Assembly (NCBI GenBank): GCA_903925685.1 | Contig: CAIYGI010000213.1 | Location: 1 to 42,052, forward strand | Source: an uncultured bacterium | GTDB lineage: Bacteria > Verrucomicrobiota > Kiritimatiellia > CAIKKV01 > CAIYGI01 | Direction: 5' to 3' | Length of the DNA: 42,052 nt | Shown: one piece after another, positions 1 through 8,654 of the stretch | How the letters are laid out: every line of letters begins with the position of its first letter | How positions within the stretch are numbered: the first letter of the stretch is position 1 | Notes under the pieces: model-generated | Databases searched by the model: none | Seen by the model: the letters and a program-made list of their open reading frames with translations, nothing else | What the model was told of the DNA's origin: nothing | Program-made: the position numbers and the translations under genes

Positions 1-63
1 ATTATCCGTAATCTGCTGACTCAAGGTCTCCTGCTGTTTCCGCAACGCTTCAAGCGATTTCAT
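1..63 (-). CDS. N-terminal fragment of an unknown protein, cut by the window edge
   Basis: An ATG at 61-63 on the minus strand opens a frame that stays open to base 1 and begins MKSLEALRKQQETLSQQ, a charged, probably helical start. A strong Shine-Dalgarno (TAAGGAGG) lies about 6 nt upstream and a perfect palindrome lies just beyond it, which supports a real and possibly autoregulated gene. Only 21 codons are visible, so no family can be assigned. Small DNA-binding proteins or antitoxins often have such operators, but that is only a suggestion. Confidence 0.6.
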   Translation of the reverse strand, partial: MKSLEALRKQQETLSQQITDN

Positions 64-77
64 GTGTTCGCCTCCTT

Positions 78-99
78 ACAGGCGTATACATACGCCTGT
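78..99. promoter_or_regulatory. Perfect 10-bp inverted repeat, likely operator
   Basis: ACAGGCGTAT and ATACGCCTGT are separated by 2 bp and lie directly upstream of the Shine-Dalgarno of the minus-strand gene at 63. The predicted -10 hexamer of that gene falls in the centre of the palindrome, so a bound dimer could block RNA polymerase. Confidence 0.5.
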
Positions 100-116
100 T
101 CATGCTCGAAAAGCAA
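87..116 (-). promoter_or_regulatory. Predicted promoter of the gene starting at 63
   Basis: On the minus strand TTGCTT (116-111) is followed by an 18-nt spacer and TATGTA (92-87). The -10 lies within the palindrome at 78-99. The matches are partial (4/6 each). Confidence 0.3.
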
Positions 117-177
117 GCACAAATTTCCGCATTTTTCTGTTGGCTCCGTCCTTAGGTCATTTGGAAGCCGAAAAAGG

Positions 178-1680
178 CTAAACTGTTACATTATTTGAAT
201 CAACCTCGCTGTGCCATATGGGTTCAAACTTATAGTGCTCGTACGAACCATCTGCCACATTTGGGGGCACATATGCGTCCCATACAAGATAGTCGATGTG
301 CATGTAACTTAGATATTGGGCGAACGCACCACGCTTGATATGTTTGACATAATCATAACTGTTTATTACTCCATCCAAATTAATCACCGGGCGATCGGCA
401 AAATGGCCGAAGACGCCACACCAACTCAAACCGAATCTACTTGTTGGCGGAGTGTTGGCCTTCGCCCAACAGGCCGCGATATAATCAGAGTTCAAAATCA
501 CCGGCCCAGTGATATTAAATGCCTGCACAATGCGCAGGCCAGCCATCAAAAGCATGCACCCGCACACACCGCCCGCAAGCAGTCTGCCGCGAACATCATG
601 GAAGCGCTCTTCCGCCCATAAAACACCCATCCCGAAGCTTAAACTAAGCAGCACATACTGATTTATCCAATACCATCCATAGATGCCGCGCTGAAAGAGG
701 ATCAGGAACAGAACTTGCGCCACAGCGCCACAACTGAAGAGCATGGTGATCCTTGCCAAGGATCGTAATACCGGCTGTCGCGATAGAACAACGATCAGCA
801 CCGAAACCAATAGCGAAAATGGCGCCGAACAATAGCGCAGGAGTGTGAGGCGCGGCAATGGATCGTTGATATGCGGAAAAACGCTTTTTAGTGTGCTGCT
901 GATGGTCAGTATGTGCTCAAAAGACCACAAATTCCAAACAAAGAAACCTCCAACCAAGATGGCCAGAGGCGCAACTAACGCACCTGCATCAATAAAAACA
1001 ACACGCCAGGTTTTGGTGCGCAACGATAAAGCAAGCCTGGCGCCATAATATATTCCAACAGGCATAATGTAAAACGCATTGTCTAGTCTAGCGAGGAAAA
1101 ACAGCCCTAATGCCAATGAAAACCAGACTGCAAATTTACGCTCTACTCGCCATTCATAACCTATTGCAGCCAAAACAACGCACAAAAAACACAAAGAAGA
1201 AACATAAGATTCCATGCCGAATTTTACGAGGCGAAGCGCCAGAAGAAAACAGCCTATGCCGGTTAAATTTGCCGCTGCCGATGATCTGACTCGCCCAAAT
1301 ATAGCAATTATCACTGCGCATGAAGCGAACAGCAAGAGTAAGCTGACAGTCATAAAGGCATAAAATGCCGCCTCAACCGAATGACAGCATGCGTATACCG
1401 GAATCAAGATTAACAACCAAAGCGGATGATAACCGTTGGTGGGGTTCAGTCCATCAAACGTTGACCCATTGCCATGGGCTATATTCCAAGCTACTTGCAA
1501 ATAATACCCGGCATCGTCTGGTATTAAAATGGCGACCAACTCGGCAAAATCGCGTTTCAATAAAAGAACAATAAAGTAGCCAATCGACAGGCAAGCGGCC
1601 GCTGTCAATGTTATGCTAAACGCGGATTTATGGTTTATTTTTATTTGTTTCCACTCCCATTGTAGAACGGCGAAAGGCAT
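178..1680 (-). CDS. Polytopic membrane protein, probable GT-C (GT39-like) glycosyltransferase
   Basis: A 500-aa protein with about ten hydrophobic segments. After the first membrane segment, a luminal loop carries DDAGYYLQVAWNIAHGNG and then FDGLNPTNGYHPLW. This acidic DD plus the PTNGxHPLW pattern is typical of GT-C fold, lipid-phosphosugar-dependent glycosyltransferases found in exopolysaccharide loci. It ends in a short soluble C-terminal part. It is the last visible gene of the polysaccharide locus; its start overlaps the 3' end of the exosortase gene by 40 bp and has no clear Shine-Dalgarno. Its composition is visibly AT-richer than its neighbours, suggesting separate acquisition. Substrate unknown. 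Confidence 0.75.
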   Translation of the reverse strand: MPFAVLQWEWKQIKINHKSAFSITLTAAACLSIGYFIVLLLKRDFAELVAILIPDDAGYYLQVAWNIAHGNGSTFDGLNPTNGYHPLWLLILIPVYACCHSVEAAFYAFMTVSLLLLFASCAVIIAIFGRVRSSAAANLTGIGCFLLALRLVKFGMESYVSSLCFLCVVLAAIGYEWRVERKFAVWFSLALGLFFLARLDNAFYIMPVGIYYGARLALSLRTKTWRVVFIDAGALVAPLAILVGGFFVWNLWSFEHILTISSTLKSVFPHINDPLPRLTLLRYCSAPFSLLVSVLIVVLSRQPVLRSLARITMLFSCGAVAQVLFLILFQRGIYGWYWINQYVLLSLSFGMGVLWAEERFHDVRGRLLAGGVCGCMLLMAGLRIVQAFNITGPVILNSDYIAACWAKANTPPTSRFGLSWCGVFGHFADRPVINLDGVINSYDYVKHIKRGAFAQYLSYMHIDYLVWDAYVPPNVADGSYEHYKFEPIWHSEVDSNNVTV

Positions 1681-3473
1681 TCAGGGTTGACACCCTGCCG
1701 ACGGCAGGGACGACCGCATCGAGCGGCCGTAGCGGCACAGCGAACGTCAGCGGGCGGGAGGCGGATGGCGGGGTGGAGATCGCGCAGGAAGTTGAAGAGT
1801 TCCTGCCGCGACGCGGGCTGGTCGAAGGGATGCATGGCGGTGACCGAGACGTAGGCCCAGCGCGAGGCGCGGTTGTGCAGCAGGCGGTCCGCTGCCATCC
1901 AGACGAGACGCCGCCAATGGGATGCGGTCTCGCGGTCGCGACCGGCGAACCAGTAGGCAAAGCCGATGCGATTGGCCCCGCCGGAGGCGTGGGCTTCGAT
2001 CACCATCAGATCGAGCGGCGCGCGCCCCGCCAGCGGCGCCTGTTCCGCGTGGGCGCGGTCGATTACAAAGCCCTGTGCCGGCAGGCATTGCTGCGGACGG
2101 TGGATGCTGCGCTGATCCTCGCCGCTGAAGACCGCCGTGACCAGATAGGAGCGCCCCTCGAAAGCCGTGTAAACCTTCTTCAGGATTGTCGTGTCCCTGG
2201 GCAGGATGTTGCGTTCCCCGACCGATGTCTCCGCCAGCGCGCCGCCGCAAACCGGACAAACGGCGCTGCCGTTAAGCGACGCTACGGTGAAACTCCTCAG
2301 GCACTGCTCATTCTGGCAATAGAGCAGGTCGTCGCCTTCAAAATCTCCAATGCGTGCCGGCAGCCGGTCGCGCAAGCCGCAGGAGGTTTCCAGCGCCACC
2401 GGCGGCGCGCATGAGGTCCAGATGGCGAGCCCGGCCAGCAGCAGGGGCGGCAGCAGACGAGAAAGATAATAGGAGGTCGGAAGTCTGAGGTCTGAGGTCC
2501 GAGGTCCGAGGTCGGAAGGAGGCAAACCGTCATCCGTATTTTTGGACTTGCCGGCCAGACGGTTCAGCCAGCCGGCAAGAACGAAGGTCAGGCTCAGCGC
2601 CACGCCGAAAAAAACGTAGCTGGAGTAATCGTGGTAGAAGCCCGTGGCGCGCTCCTGGCCGAAAAAGCGGGCGACAAGGGCGATGCTGACGATGCGGACC
2701 ACATTGCCTGCGATGGCCAGCGGCAAGGCGGCGGCGACCAGCAGCCAGCGCGACCATGTTCCGCGCACAAAGAACCAGGCGTAGGCGGCGCTGAGCGCCA
2801 CCAGCGGGAGCAGCGAGTGCAGACCGCTGCACGGATCGGCGACATCCAGGTGAAAACCGCCGCCGGCCAGGGAGTGGATCGCGGTGCCGCTGCGGACGGC
2901 GGCGATGCCGATGCCATTGAGCGTGAAGGTGGCCAGGGTGGTGGCGATGATCCGCAGCGGGAAGGTCAGCGAGTCGAGGAAACTGTAGGGGATGCAGAAA
3001 AGCAGATAAAGGGCGGGGAACAATGTCTGCCGCGCCACGCCCCAACCCCAAAAGACGAGGGGCACACTCCACAGCAGCAACAGCAGCGAGAGCAGCGTGA
3101 GGCGCGTTTGCTGGCCGCGCACGCCAAGCCAATAGAGCCCGAGTGCGACCGTGAAGGCCGCCAGTCCGCGCAGGTCCGGGTTCTTGGGCAGCGCGCGCAG
3201 GACGCCGCGCATGGTCCAAAGCGCGTAGAGGCTGACCAGCGGGATCAGCCAGGCATGCGAGAGATCGCCGGTTACGCTGCCCCAGCGGGCGACCATCCAG
3301 AGCACGGCCGAATGGCCCCTGACCGCCACCTCCTCGGCATTGCCATGGAGACCGTAGAGGAACCAAGCCATGGCGGCGATGGCCGCCAGACCGGCGGCCG
3401 TCCACCAGCCGGAATGCCGCTGCCCGGCGGCGCCTACGCCAGTCGTCGGGTTCTGGTGGTTCATGTGGCACAT
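1641..3473 (-). CDS. Exosortase fused to an EpsI domain
   Basis: A 610-aa protein. Residues 1-305 are an eight-or-so helix exosortase with the expected catalytic Cys215 (in DPCSGLHS), Arg260 (GNVVRI) and His281 (YHDYSS). Such membrane transpeptidases are thought to process PEP-CTERM-type proteins for export to the surface. Residues 340-590 are an EpsI (DUF3485) domain with the HRPQQCLPAQGF motif. Between them, a linker at about 317-336 is encoded by a 7-bp tandem repeat. The EpsI part contains a C4 pair (Cys386, 391, 406, 409) resembling a zinc ribbon. The last 25 or so residues, after IRLPPAD, are Arg/Cys-rich, are encoded by hairpin-rich DNA and do not look native. No cognate sorting-signal protein was seen in the window. 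Confidence 0.92.
   Translation of the reverse strand: MCHMNHQNPTTGVGAAGQRHSGWWTAAGLAAIAAMAWFLYGLHGNAEEVAVRGHSAVLWMVARWGSVTGDLSHAWLIPLVSLYALWTMRGVLRALPKNPDLRGLAAFTVALGLYWLGVRGQQTRLTLLSLLLLLWSVPLVFWGWGVARQTLFPALYLLFCIPYSFLDSLTFPLRIIATTLATFTLNGIGIAAVRSGTAIHSLAGGGFHLDVADPCSGLHSLLPLVALSAAYAWFFVRGTWSRWLLVAAALPLAIAGNVVRIVSIALVARFFGQERATGFYHDYSSYVFFGVALSLTFVLAGWLNRLAGKSKNTDDGLPPSDLGPRTSDLRLPTSYYLSRLLPPLLLAGLAIWTSCAPPVALETSCGLRDRLPARIGDFEGDDLLYCQNEQCLRSFTVASLNGSAVCPVCGGALAETSVGERNILPRDTTILKKVYTAFEGRSYLVTAVFSGEDQRSIHRPQQCLPAQGFVIDRAHAEQAPLAGRAPLDLMVIEAHASGGANRIGFAYWFAGRDRETASHWRRLVWMAADRLLHNRASRWAYVSVTAMHPFDQPASRQELFNFLRDLHPAIRLPPADVRCAATAARCGRPCRRQGVNPECLSPFYNGSGNK
1693..1709. repeat. Perfect 8-bp inverted repeat at the exosortase 3' end
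   Basis: CCCTGCCG and CGGCAGGG are separated by one base. The hairpin is followed by further GCGG/CCGC symmetry to about 1735. It forms the anomalous tail of the exosortase reading frame and immediately precedes the start of the next gene at 1680. It could be an inserted REP-like element; no second copy was found in the window. Confidence 0.4.
2473..2518 (-). repeat. 7-bp tandem repeat inside the exosortase gene
   Basis: Six consecutive heptamers plus part of a seventh on the plus strand: GAGGTCG, GAAGTCT, GAGGTCT, GAGGTCC, GAGGTCC, GAGGTCG, GAAG. In the coding sense the unit is GACCTCG. It encodes the linker between the exosortase and EpsI domains ([10 protein letters not shown]...). The same unit, in the same coding sense, occurs at 39083-39117 inside the histidine kinase. 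Confidence 0.9.
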
Positions 3474-3565
3474 TTTACCCGATGGCGGAGCGCATGGCTA
3501 GCGACTAGCCAGCAGGTTGCGGGGAATGCCGGGAGGGCCGATTGCGCTCGTTCTGACGGCCCTAA

Positions 3566-5071
3566 CTACGGGTGCGTGGTCACGGGGCGTTTCCAGAGCA
3601 CAAACCCTGGCAGTCGGCTTGCGGGACGATAGGCATGGGCCGCGAGATAGGCGGCCAGCGAACCGTACCCATCGAACACGTCAGGTTTGCAGACGAACAC
3701 CAGATCCGGCGGCGGCACCGAAGGGGCGATGGTCACGGACAGGTTGGCGGCATTGCAGATCGTGTTCGAGGGTTCGGCGTCCAGGGCGGTCAGCGACAGG
3801 CCGTAATAGGCGGCCGTGCGCGTGCTGGCGCTCCACCAGACACGGGCTCCGGCGCGCGCAGCGGCCGAGGCCAAACCGGCGCTGGCGCGGTTGTCTTCCT
3901 TGCGGTGGCGTGGCGCGATGCGAAGCAGCAGGCTTGAAATCAGCAGGAGTCCGATCAGCAACCCGGGCAGGGTGCCGCGCCACAGGGCCTTTCCACGCAG
4001 GCCGGCCGCCGCCCACATTGCCGCCGTGACGATGAAGGGGAGCAGCGGCGCCAAGTGACGGCCCCAGAACGGGAAACCCGCGATCCGCGCGGCAATGAAG
4101 AGGAACAACGCCGCCAGACCGGCGGCGACGGTCAGGGCCAATGCCAACCCGCGCGAGCCGCGGTGCGGCCTCGCGAGCGCCGCCAGGACGACGCCGAGCC
4201 AGGCCAGCGCGAGGGCGCCTAACGCCAGGGCGTAGGGACGCAGCAGTGCAACCACCAAAAGGCCGCCGCCGTCATGTGCCGCCGCCCGCAGATCGAGCCT
4301 GCCAGAACCCATTCCGGCGAAACCCAGCAACTCGTACGCGGCAAAGGCGACGTTGGAGGCGCCGACAGGCCAGAGGCGCGCGCCCCCATTGCCGGCGGCA
4401 AGCGTCTGTTGGTAATACCAAGCCAGCAAAAGGCACAAAATGCCGCCGAGGGCGAGCGCCGCCCAGGCTCCGGGCGCTGGCCACGTCCGGCGCCGCGCCA
4501 GCGCAACGAGCAGCACCAACCCCGCGGCCGCCAGAATGACGCCGCCCAACATGCTGGCGCCAAAGATCACGACAGCGGCAGGCGCCATGATCCATGCCCA
4601 GCGCGTGCTTTTCTCGCCCCCGGTAAGACATACCGCCATCCCGGCTACCAACCACGCCGCTGCCGCGATCTGCATAACGTACGGGCGCGCTTCGTTCATG
4701 TAGGCCCACAGGAACGGATGGACGGCCAACCCGAGTGGAAGCCAGGGCAGACGCAGGCGCCGGCCGGCCACGAATAACGCCAGCAGGGCCGCAGCGCCCC
4801 AGAGCAGGTTGATCGACCGCAGCGCCCATTCTCCGGCGCCGAAGGCTCTTCCCCAGACCCAGAACGCCGCCATGCAGAGCGGCATTTGCGTGGTCGAGTC
4901 GCTTCCCGAGCGTAACAGATCGAGCCAGTGCGAAAAATCCGGCTGCGCCGCGTAGCATGCGGTATCCGCCTCGTCCATCCACAGACTCTCGCCCGTGGGC
5001 ATAAAGGGCAGCAAGGCGACGGAGGCCAACAGCACCCAGACGGCGAGGCGGCGTGAAAGGCGTGCTTTCAT
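3566..5071 (-). CDS. Membrane glycosyltransferase of the GT39/ArnT type
   Basis: A 501-aa polytopic protein with a signal-anchor-like N-terminus, then a loop with SLWMDEADTACYAAQ. The Asp-Glu pair in the first extracytoplasmic loop is the hallmark of PMT/ArnT-like GT-C enzymes, which use polyprenyl-phosphate sugars on the outer face of the membrane. About ten hydrophobic segments follow, then a soluble C-terminal domain. It lies 92 bp upstream of the exosortase gene in the same direction and probably shares its transcript. A predicted promoter lies at 5116-5145. Acceptor and donor cannot be read from the sequence. Confidence 0.8.
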   Translation of the reverse strand: MKARLSRRLAVWVLLASVALLPFMPTGESLWMDEADTACYAAQPDFSHWLDLLRSGSDSTTQMPLCMAAFWVWGRAFGAGEWALRSINLLWGAAALLALFVAGRRLRLPWLPLGLAVHPFLWAYMNEARPYVMQIAAAAWLVAGMAVCLTGGEKSTRWAWIMAPAAVVIFGASMLGGVILAAAGLVLLVALARRRTWPAPGAWAALALGGILCLLLAWYYQQTLAAGNGGARLWPVGASNVAFAAYELLGFAGMGSGRLDLRAAAHDGGGLLVVALLRPYALALGALALAWLGVVLAALARPHRGSRGLALALTVAAGLAALFLFIAARIAGFPFWGRHLAPLLPFIVTAAMWAAAGLRGKALWRGTLPGLLIGLLLISSLLLRIAPRHRKEDNRASAGLASAAARAGARVWWSASTRTAAYYGLSLTALDAEPSNTICNAANLSVTIAPSVPPPDLVFVCKPDVFDGYGSLAAYLAAHAYRPASRLPGFVLWKRPVTTHP

Positions 5072-5115
5072 GAAACATCAGTGAAGATAGCCATCATGGC
5101 GCCGCTTATGCGCGA

Positions 5116-5145
5116 ATCATAAATTTTCCACCCATGCGAGCGCAA
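5116..5145 (-). promoter_or_regulatory. Predicted promoter for the GT39-exosortase operon
   Basis: On the minus strand TTGCGC (5145-5140), an 18-nt spacer and TATGAT (5121-5116, 5/6 match) precede the start at 5071 by about 45 nt. It is divergent from the promoter at 5181-5210. Confidence 0.45.
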
Positions 5146-5180
5146 CGAAAAAGCTTCTTTTGCATGCTGGGTCGCCGGTC

Positions 5181-5210
5181 TTGACACTCCCCGCGGCCTT
5201 GGCGTACGTT
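5181..5210 (+). promoter_or_regulatory. Predicted promoter for the epimerase gene
   Basis: A perfect TTGACA at 5181-5186, an 18-nt spacer and TACGTT at 5205-5210. It lies about 24 nt before the start codon, leaving a very short leader without a clear Shine-Dalgarno. Confidence 0.5.
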
Positions 5211-5233
5211 CCTTTCAAGCGATAACCAAAAGC

Positions 5234-6277
5234 ATGAAAAAACGATTTCTTGTTACAGGCGGCGCGGGTTTTCTGGGGATCAATCTTGTCCGCAACCTTC
5301 TGGCGAAGGGACAGGAGGTAACATCCTTGGATGTTGCCCTTTTCGATTACCCGGACGTGTGCGGCCAGGCGCGCATTGTGCAGGGGGATATTCGACGGCC
5401 GGAGGATGTACGGACAGCGTTAAAAGATGTCGACATCGTCGTTCATGCGGCGGCGGTGCTGCCGCTGTACAAACCGGAGGATATCTTCTCGACCGATGTA
5501 GAAGGTACGCGCACTGTGCTTGAAGAGTCCGTTCGTCATGGGATTTCAAGAGTCATCCACATTTCCTCGACCGCGGTTTACGGAATTCCCGACCATCACC
5601 CGCTCCTGGAATCCGACAAGCTTCAGAAGGTTGGCCCCTACGGCGAAGCAAAAATCGCCGCCGAAAGGGTGTGCGAAGAATATCGCGCCAAGGGATTGAG
5701 CATCCCGATCGTCCGGCCGAAATCGTTCATTGGCCCGGAGCGGCTGGGCGTCTTTGCGTTGCTTTATGAATGGGCCAGCGATGGGCACAACTTCCCGATC
5801 CTCGGACGTGGCGACAATCCATATCAATATCTGGACGTCGAGGATTTGTGCGAGGCGATCTGGTTATGTTGCACGCTGGCGGACAAGACCGTCAACGACA
5901 CTTTCAATATTGGCGCGGAAGTTTACGGAACGCCACGAACAGACTTTCAGGCTGTTCTGGACGCGGCTGGTTTCGGCAAACGGGTGATTTCCATTCCCGA
6001 GGCGCCGGCAATCCTGTTGCTCAGGATACTCGAAAAGTTACGCCTTTCGCCCATCTACAAGTGGGTATACGAGACCGCCGGCAAAGAGTCCTTTGTCTCC
6101 ATCGAAAAGGCGAGGCAGCGTTTGGGCTTCGCGCCGAAGTATTCGAATGTGGACGCTCTGCTTAGAAACTACAATTGGTACCTGTCGCGCAAGGGAGAAT
6201 TGCGGCATAGCAAGGGAATATCGCATCGCGATCAATGGTCGCAAGGCGCGCTACGGCTCTGCAAAGCCTTGTTTTGA
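5234..6277 (+). CDS. NAD-dependent epimerase/dehydratase (extended SDR)
   Basis: A 347-aa protein with the N-terminal Rossmann motif TGGAGFLG (residues 8-15), an acidic residue after beta-2, a catalytic Ser in HISSTAVYG and the Tyr-Lys pair in YGEAK. This is the UDP-sugar 4-epimerase/dehydratase or sterol-dehydrogenase-like branch; substrate not determinable. It is the only plus-strand gene inside the polysaccharide locus and would supply a nucleotide sugar. Its last 9 codons overlap the 3' end of the convergent glycosyltransferase gene by 27 bp, and the final 20 or so residues extend beyond the usual domain end. Confidence 0.88.
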   Translation: MKKRFLVTGGAGFLGINLVRNLLAKGQEVTSLDVALFDYPDVCGQARIVQGDIRRPEDVRTALKDVDIVVHAAAVLPLYKPEDIFSTDVEGTRTVLEESVRHGISRVIHISSTAVYGIPDHHPLLESDKLQKVGPYGEAKIAAERVCEEYRAKGLSIPIVRPKSFIGPERLGVFALLYEWASDGHNFPILGRGDNPYQYLDVEDLCEAIWLCCTLADKTVNDTFNIGAEVYGTPRTDFQAVLDAAGFGKRVISIPEAPAILLLRILEKLRLSPIYKWVYETAGKESFVSIEKARQRLGFAPKYSNVDALLRNYNWYLSRKGELRHSKGISHRDQWSQGALRLCKALF

Positions 6278-7438
6278 ACAAGGCAGCCCGGTTGTGCGGG
6301 CGGCGCTCTGAAGGTAGTCGTCGTACGACACCAAGGGGGAGCCTTGTTTCAGGCGCACGAAGAGGTTCTCGTAAAAAGCCGCGATCCAGTCCCAATGGTA
6401 ATATTTTTCGATGCGCGAAGCCGCCCTGGCGCGAAAGGCCTCGACGGCGGCCGGCTGGTCCACGAGCTGCTGCAGTTTGGCGGGCAGATCGGCCTCGGGA
6501 TCTTGCGCGTCGAAGTAGGCCCCGCAATCCGCCACGACCTCCGAATTGGCGGGCGAGTTGCGGACCAGCACGCAGTTGCCGAAACCCAGTTGATCCAGCA
6601 GGGCGGGCCGGGTGCCGTCCACGGCCGAGGGCTGGATGGCGGCGTAGGCGTGGCTGCTTAGCTGGGCATAGTCCCGGCCGAAAGCATAGCCCGTGAATAC
6701 GACCCGCTGGTCGGCGATTTTTTGCAGTGTTTTTTTGTAGGCGTCGGCGTACGGCGCGTCGCCGACCAGCACCAGTTTCATATCCGTGCGCAGCCGCAGG
6801 AACGACCGGATCAGCAGGCCGATGCAGTTCTCGGGCACGAAGCGGCCGACATAAAAGAGATATTGTCGCGGCTTTACGCCCCATTTTTCCAGCGCCTCCG
6901 TGCCCTCGTCGCGGGCGACATTGGCGCCGTAGGGTGCGAAAATCGTCGCGGCGCGGTAAAGTTCCGCATAGCGGCGCTGGATGACCTTGGCGTCGGCGAT
7001 CAGCGCCTGGGCACTGTGAACGGCGAGGCGTTCGCAGCCGCGTTGATAGGCGCGGGCGAAGCGGCCCCATTTTTCCCGCGCCCAATCCTGACCGTCCACG
7101 TTCAACAGCACGCGGGCGCCGGCCAGGCGCGGCAGCCAGACCAGCGGGCTGTTGCCGACAATGCAGTAGTAAACGATGTCATAACCCTGCGTCAGCGCAT
7201 GCAGCGTGGAGAGGAATGTATGGGAGAGTGTTTCCAGGTGCTTGGTGCGGATGGACGGCAGGGAGACGAGGCGCATGCCCCGGTAATGTCCACGTACGTC
7301 CTTGATGAAGTGTCGGCGGTTGTAGACCGTCACGTCATGGCCGCGCGCCGCCAGCCGCGCGCCCAACTGCTCGTAAAAGGTCTCGAACCCGCTGTAGCGC
7401 GCGGGTATGCCGCGGGAGCCGAGGAAGGCGATTTTCAC
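6251..7438 (-). CDS. GT4 glycosyltransferase with DUF1972 N-terminus
   Basis: A 395-aa protein that begins with [20 protein letters not shown], the signature of the DUF1972 N-terminal domain of putative rhamnosyltransferase-type GT4 enzymes. A GT-B C-terminal half has [11 protein letters not shown] and the acidic donor-site region [13 protein letters not shown]. The start is GTG at 7438-7436, which overlaps the TGA of the preceding gene (GTGA), indicating translational coupling. It is likely a cytoplasmic enzyme building the lipid-linked repeat unit. Confidence 0.88.
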   Translation of the reverse strand: MKIAFLGSRGIPARYSGFETFYEQLGARLAARGHDVTVYNRRHFIKDVRGHYRGMRLVSLPSIRTKHLETLSHTFLSTLHALTQGYDIVYYCIVGNSPLVWLPRLAGARVLLNVDGQDWAREKWGRFARAYQRGCERLAVHSAQALIADAKVIQRRYAELYRAATIFAPYGANVARDEGTEALEKWGVKPRQYLFYVGRFVPENCIGLLIRSFLRLRTDMKLVLVGDAPYADAYKKTLQKIADQRVVFTGYAFGRDYAQLSSHAYAAIQPSAVDGTRPALLDQLGFGNCVLVRNSPANSEVVADCGAYFDAQDPEADLPAKLQQLVDQPAAVEAFRARAASRIEKYYHWDWIAAFYENLFVRLKQGSPLVSYDDYLQSAARTTGLPCSKQGFAEP

Positions 7439-8619
7439 CTTGTGGCGCCTCCATTATTCGTCCGGGCCGGCGCCGCCAGCAGTTGGCGGTAAGCTTCTTC
7501 CAGGGCCGCCGCGTAATGTTCGGGCAGGAAATCCCGTGCCCGCAGCCGCGCGGCTTCGCTCATGCGGCTCAGTTCGGCGGTTGACGTCCAGAGTTGACGC
7601 AACTTGAGCGACAGCGCGGCGACATCGCCCGGCGGCACCAAGGCTCCCTGCTCGCCGTCCGCGACCATTTCGGCCATGGCTCCGAGGTTGGAACAAACAA
7701 CCGGAATACCGCGCAACATGGCCTCGGCGGCCACCAGGCCAAAGGTTTCGAAACATACGCTCGGCATTACCAGCAGGCGCATGCCGGCATAGAAGGACTC
7801 CAGCGCCGGGCCGGACAACATGCCTTCGTAGCGGATCGAGGGGCTGTCCAACGGCGGACGATAGGACCGGTTGTCGCCGGCGAGCCTGAGCGGCAGTTCC
7901 GCGCGGGCCGCCGCCCGTACAAGCACATCGACGCCCTTTTCGGGCGCGAAGCGTCCCACGTAGCCGATGTAAGGGCGCTGGTCAGGCAAATATGCGCAGA
8001 CCGGCCCGCCTGGCGCGAGCAGTGGATTTCCCACGACGCGGATCTTTTCGGGGCGCACGCCCGCCTGCTGGATCAGCCAATCGCGGGCAAAGGCGGAGGG
8101 CGTGAGCAGGAGATCGACGGCCTGATAAAGACGGAAACCGCGCGCCACCAGATTGCGCAGCGCATATGCCAGACTCTGCATGCGGTTCCCCTGGCAATTA
8201 CGCACGGCGCAGCGCCATTCCCCGCCCTTCCCGCAATCCGTGCAGACCCGGCCGTCGCGCAAGTGCGTGCAAATGGGACAAGTCATGCGGTAGTCATGAC
8301 AGGTCAGCACCGTACGCACCCCCCGCCGCCTGCACAAGGGGAAAATCCAGGGCGAGATCAGGGGATAGATCTCGTGCACATGTACCAGATCGGGACAATC
8401 GCGCTCCAGCGCGGCGGCAAATTCGCGCAAGGCGGCTGGGGCATACAGTCCGGAGCCAAAGGCGCGCCAGCGTCCTGTCGCGCCGGACAAGCTCTTGCTG
8501 TCGCGCCAGAACGTATCCACCGTATGCCCGCGTTCGCGCAGCAACCCGACCGTGGCCGCCGCCACGACATCGGAACCGCCGCCGAGGCGGTGCTCGTTAT
8601 GAACCATCAATATATGCAC
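7435..8619 (-). CDS. GT4 family glycosyltransferase with cysteine-rich insert
   Basis: About 394 aa from a GTG at 8619 (V/M-H-I-L-M-V-H-N); an ATG four codons later is the alternative. The N-terminal domain has the glycine-rich LGGGSDVV start of GT-B enzymes. A segment CHDYRMTCPICTHLRDG with six further cysteines follows; such Cys clusters occur in a subset of bacterial GT4 proteins. The C-terminal domain has YVGRFAPEKGVD and FETFGLVAAEA (the E-x7-E donor motif). The frame extends upstream to 8817, but that part overlaps the upstream acyltransferase gene and is not protein-like. It is coupled to the downstream gene through GTGA. Confidence 0.87.
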   Translation of the reverse strand: MHILMVHNEHRLGGGSDVVAAATVGLLRERGHTVDTFWRDSKSLSGATGRWRAFGSGLYAPAALREFAAALERDCPDLVHVHEIYPLISPWIFPLCRRRGVRTVLTCHDYRMTCPICTHLRDGRVCTDCGKGGEWRCAVRNCQGNRMQSLAYALRNLVARGFRLYQAVDLLLTPSAFARDWLIQQAGVRPEKIRVVGNPLLAPGGPVCAYLPDQRPYIGYVGRFAPEKGVDVLVRAAARAELPLRLAGDNRSYRPPLDSPSIRYEGMLSGPALESFYAGMRLLVMPSVCFETFGLVAAEAMLRGIPVVCSNLGAMAEMVADGEQGALVPPGDVAALSLKLRQLWTSTAELSRMSEAARLRARDFLPEHYAAALEEAYRQLLAAPARTNNGGATR

Positions 8620-8654
8620 GGCGATTGTTCCGGTGGGGAACCGATGGCGGAGAA

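Noticed and set aside
168-181. AGCC-N6-GGCT hairpin after the gene ending at 178
   Set aside because: The stem is only 4 bp and it overlaps the stop codon; too weak for a terminator.
2631-3632. 333-codon plus-strand frame over the exosortase gene
   Set aside because: It is antisense to well-supported exosortase motifs; its Gln-rich and Glu-rich runs are complementary-strand artefacts.
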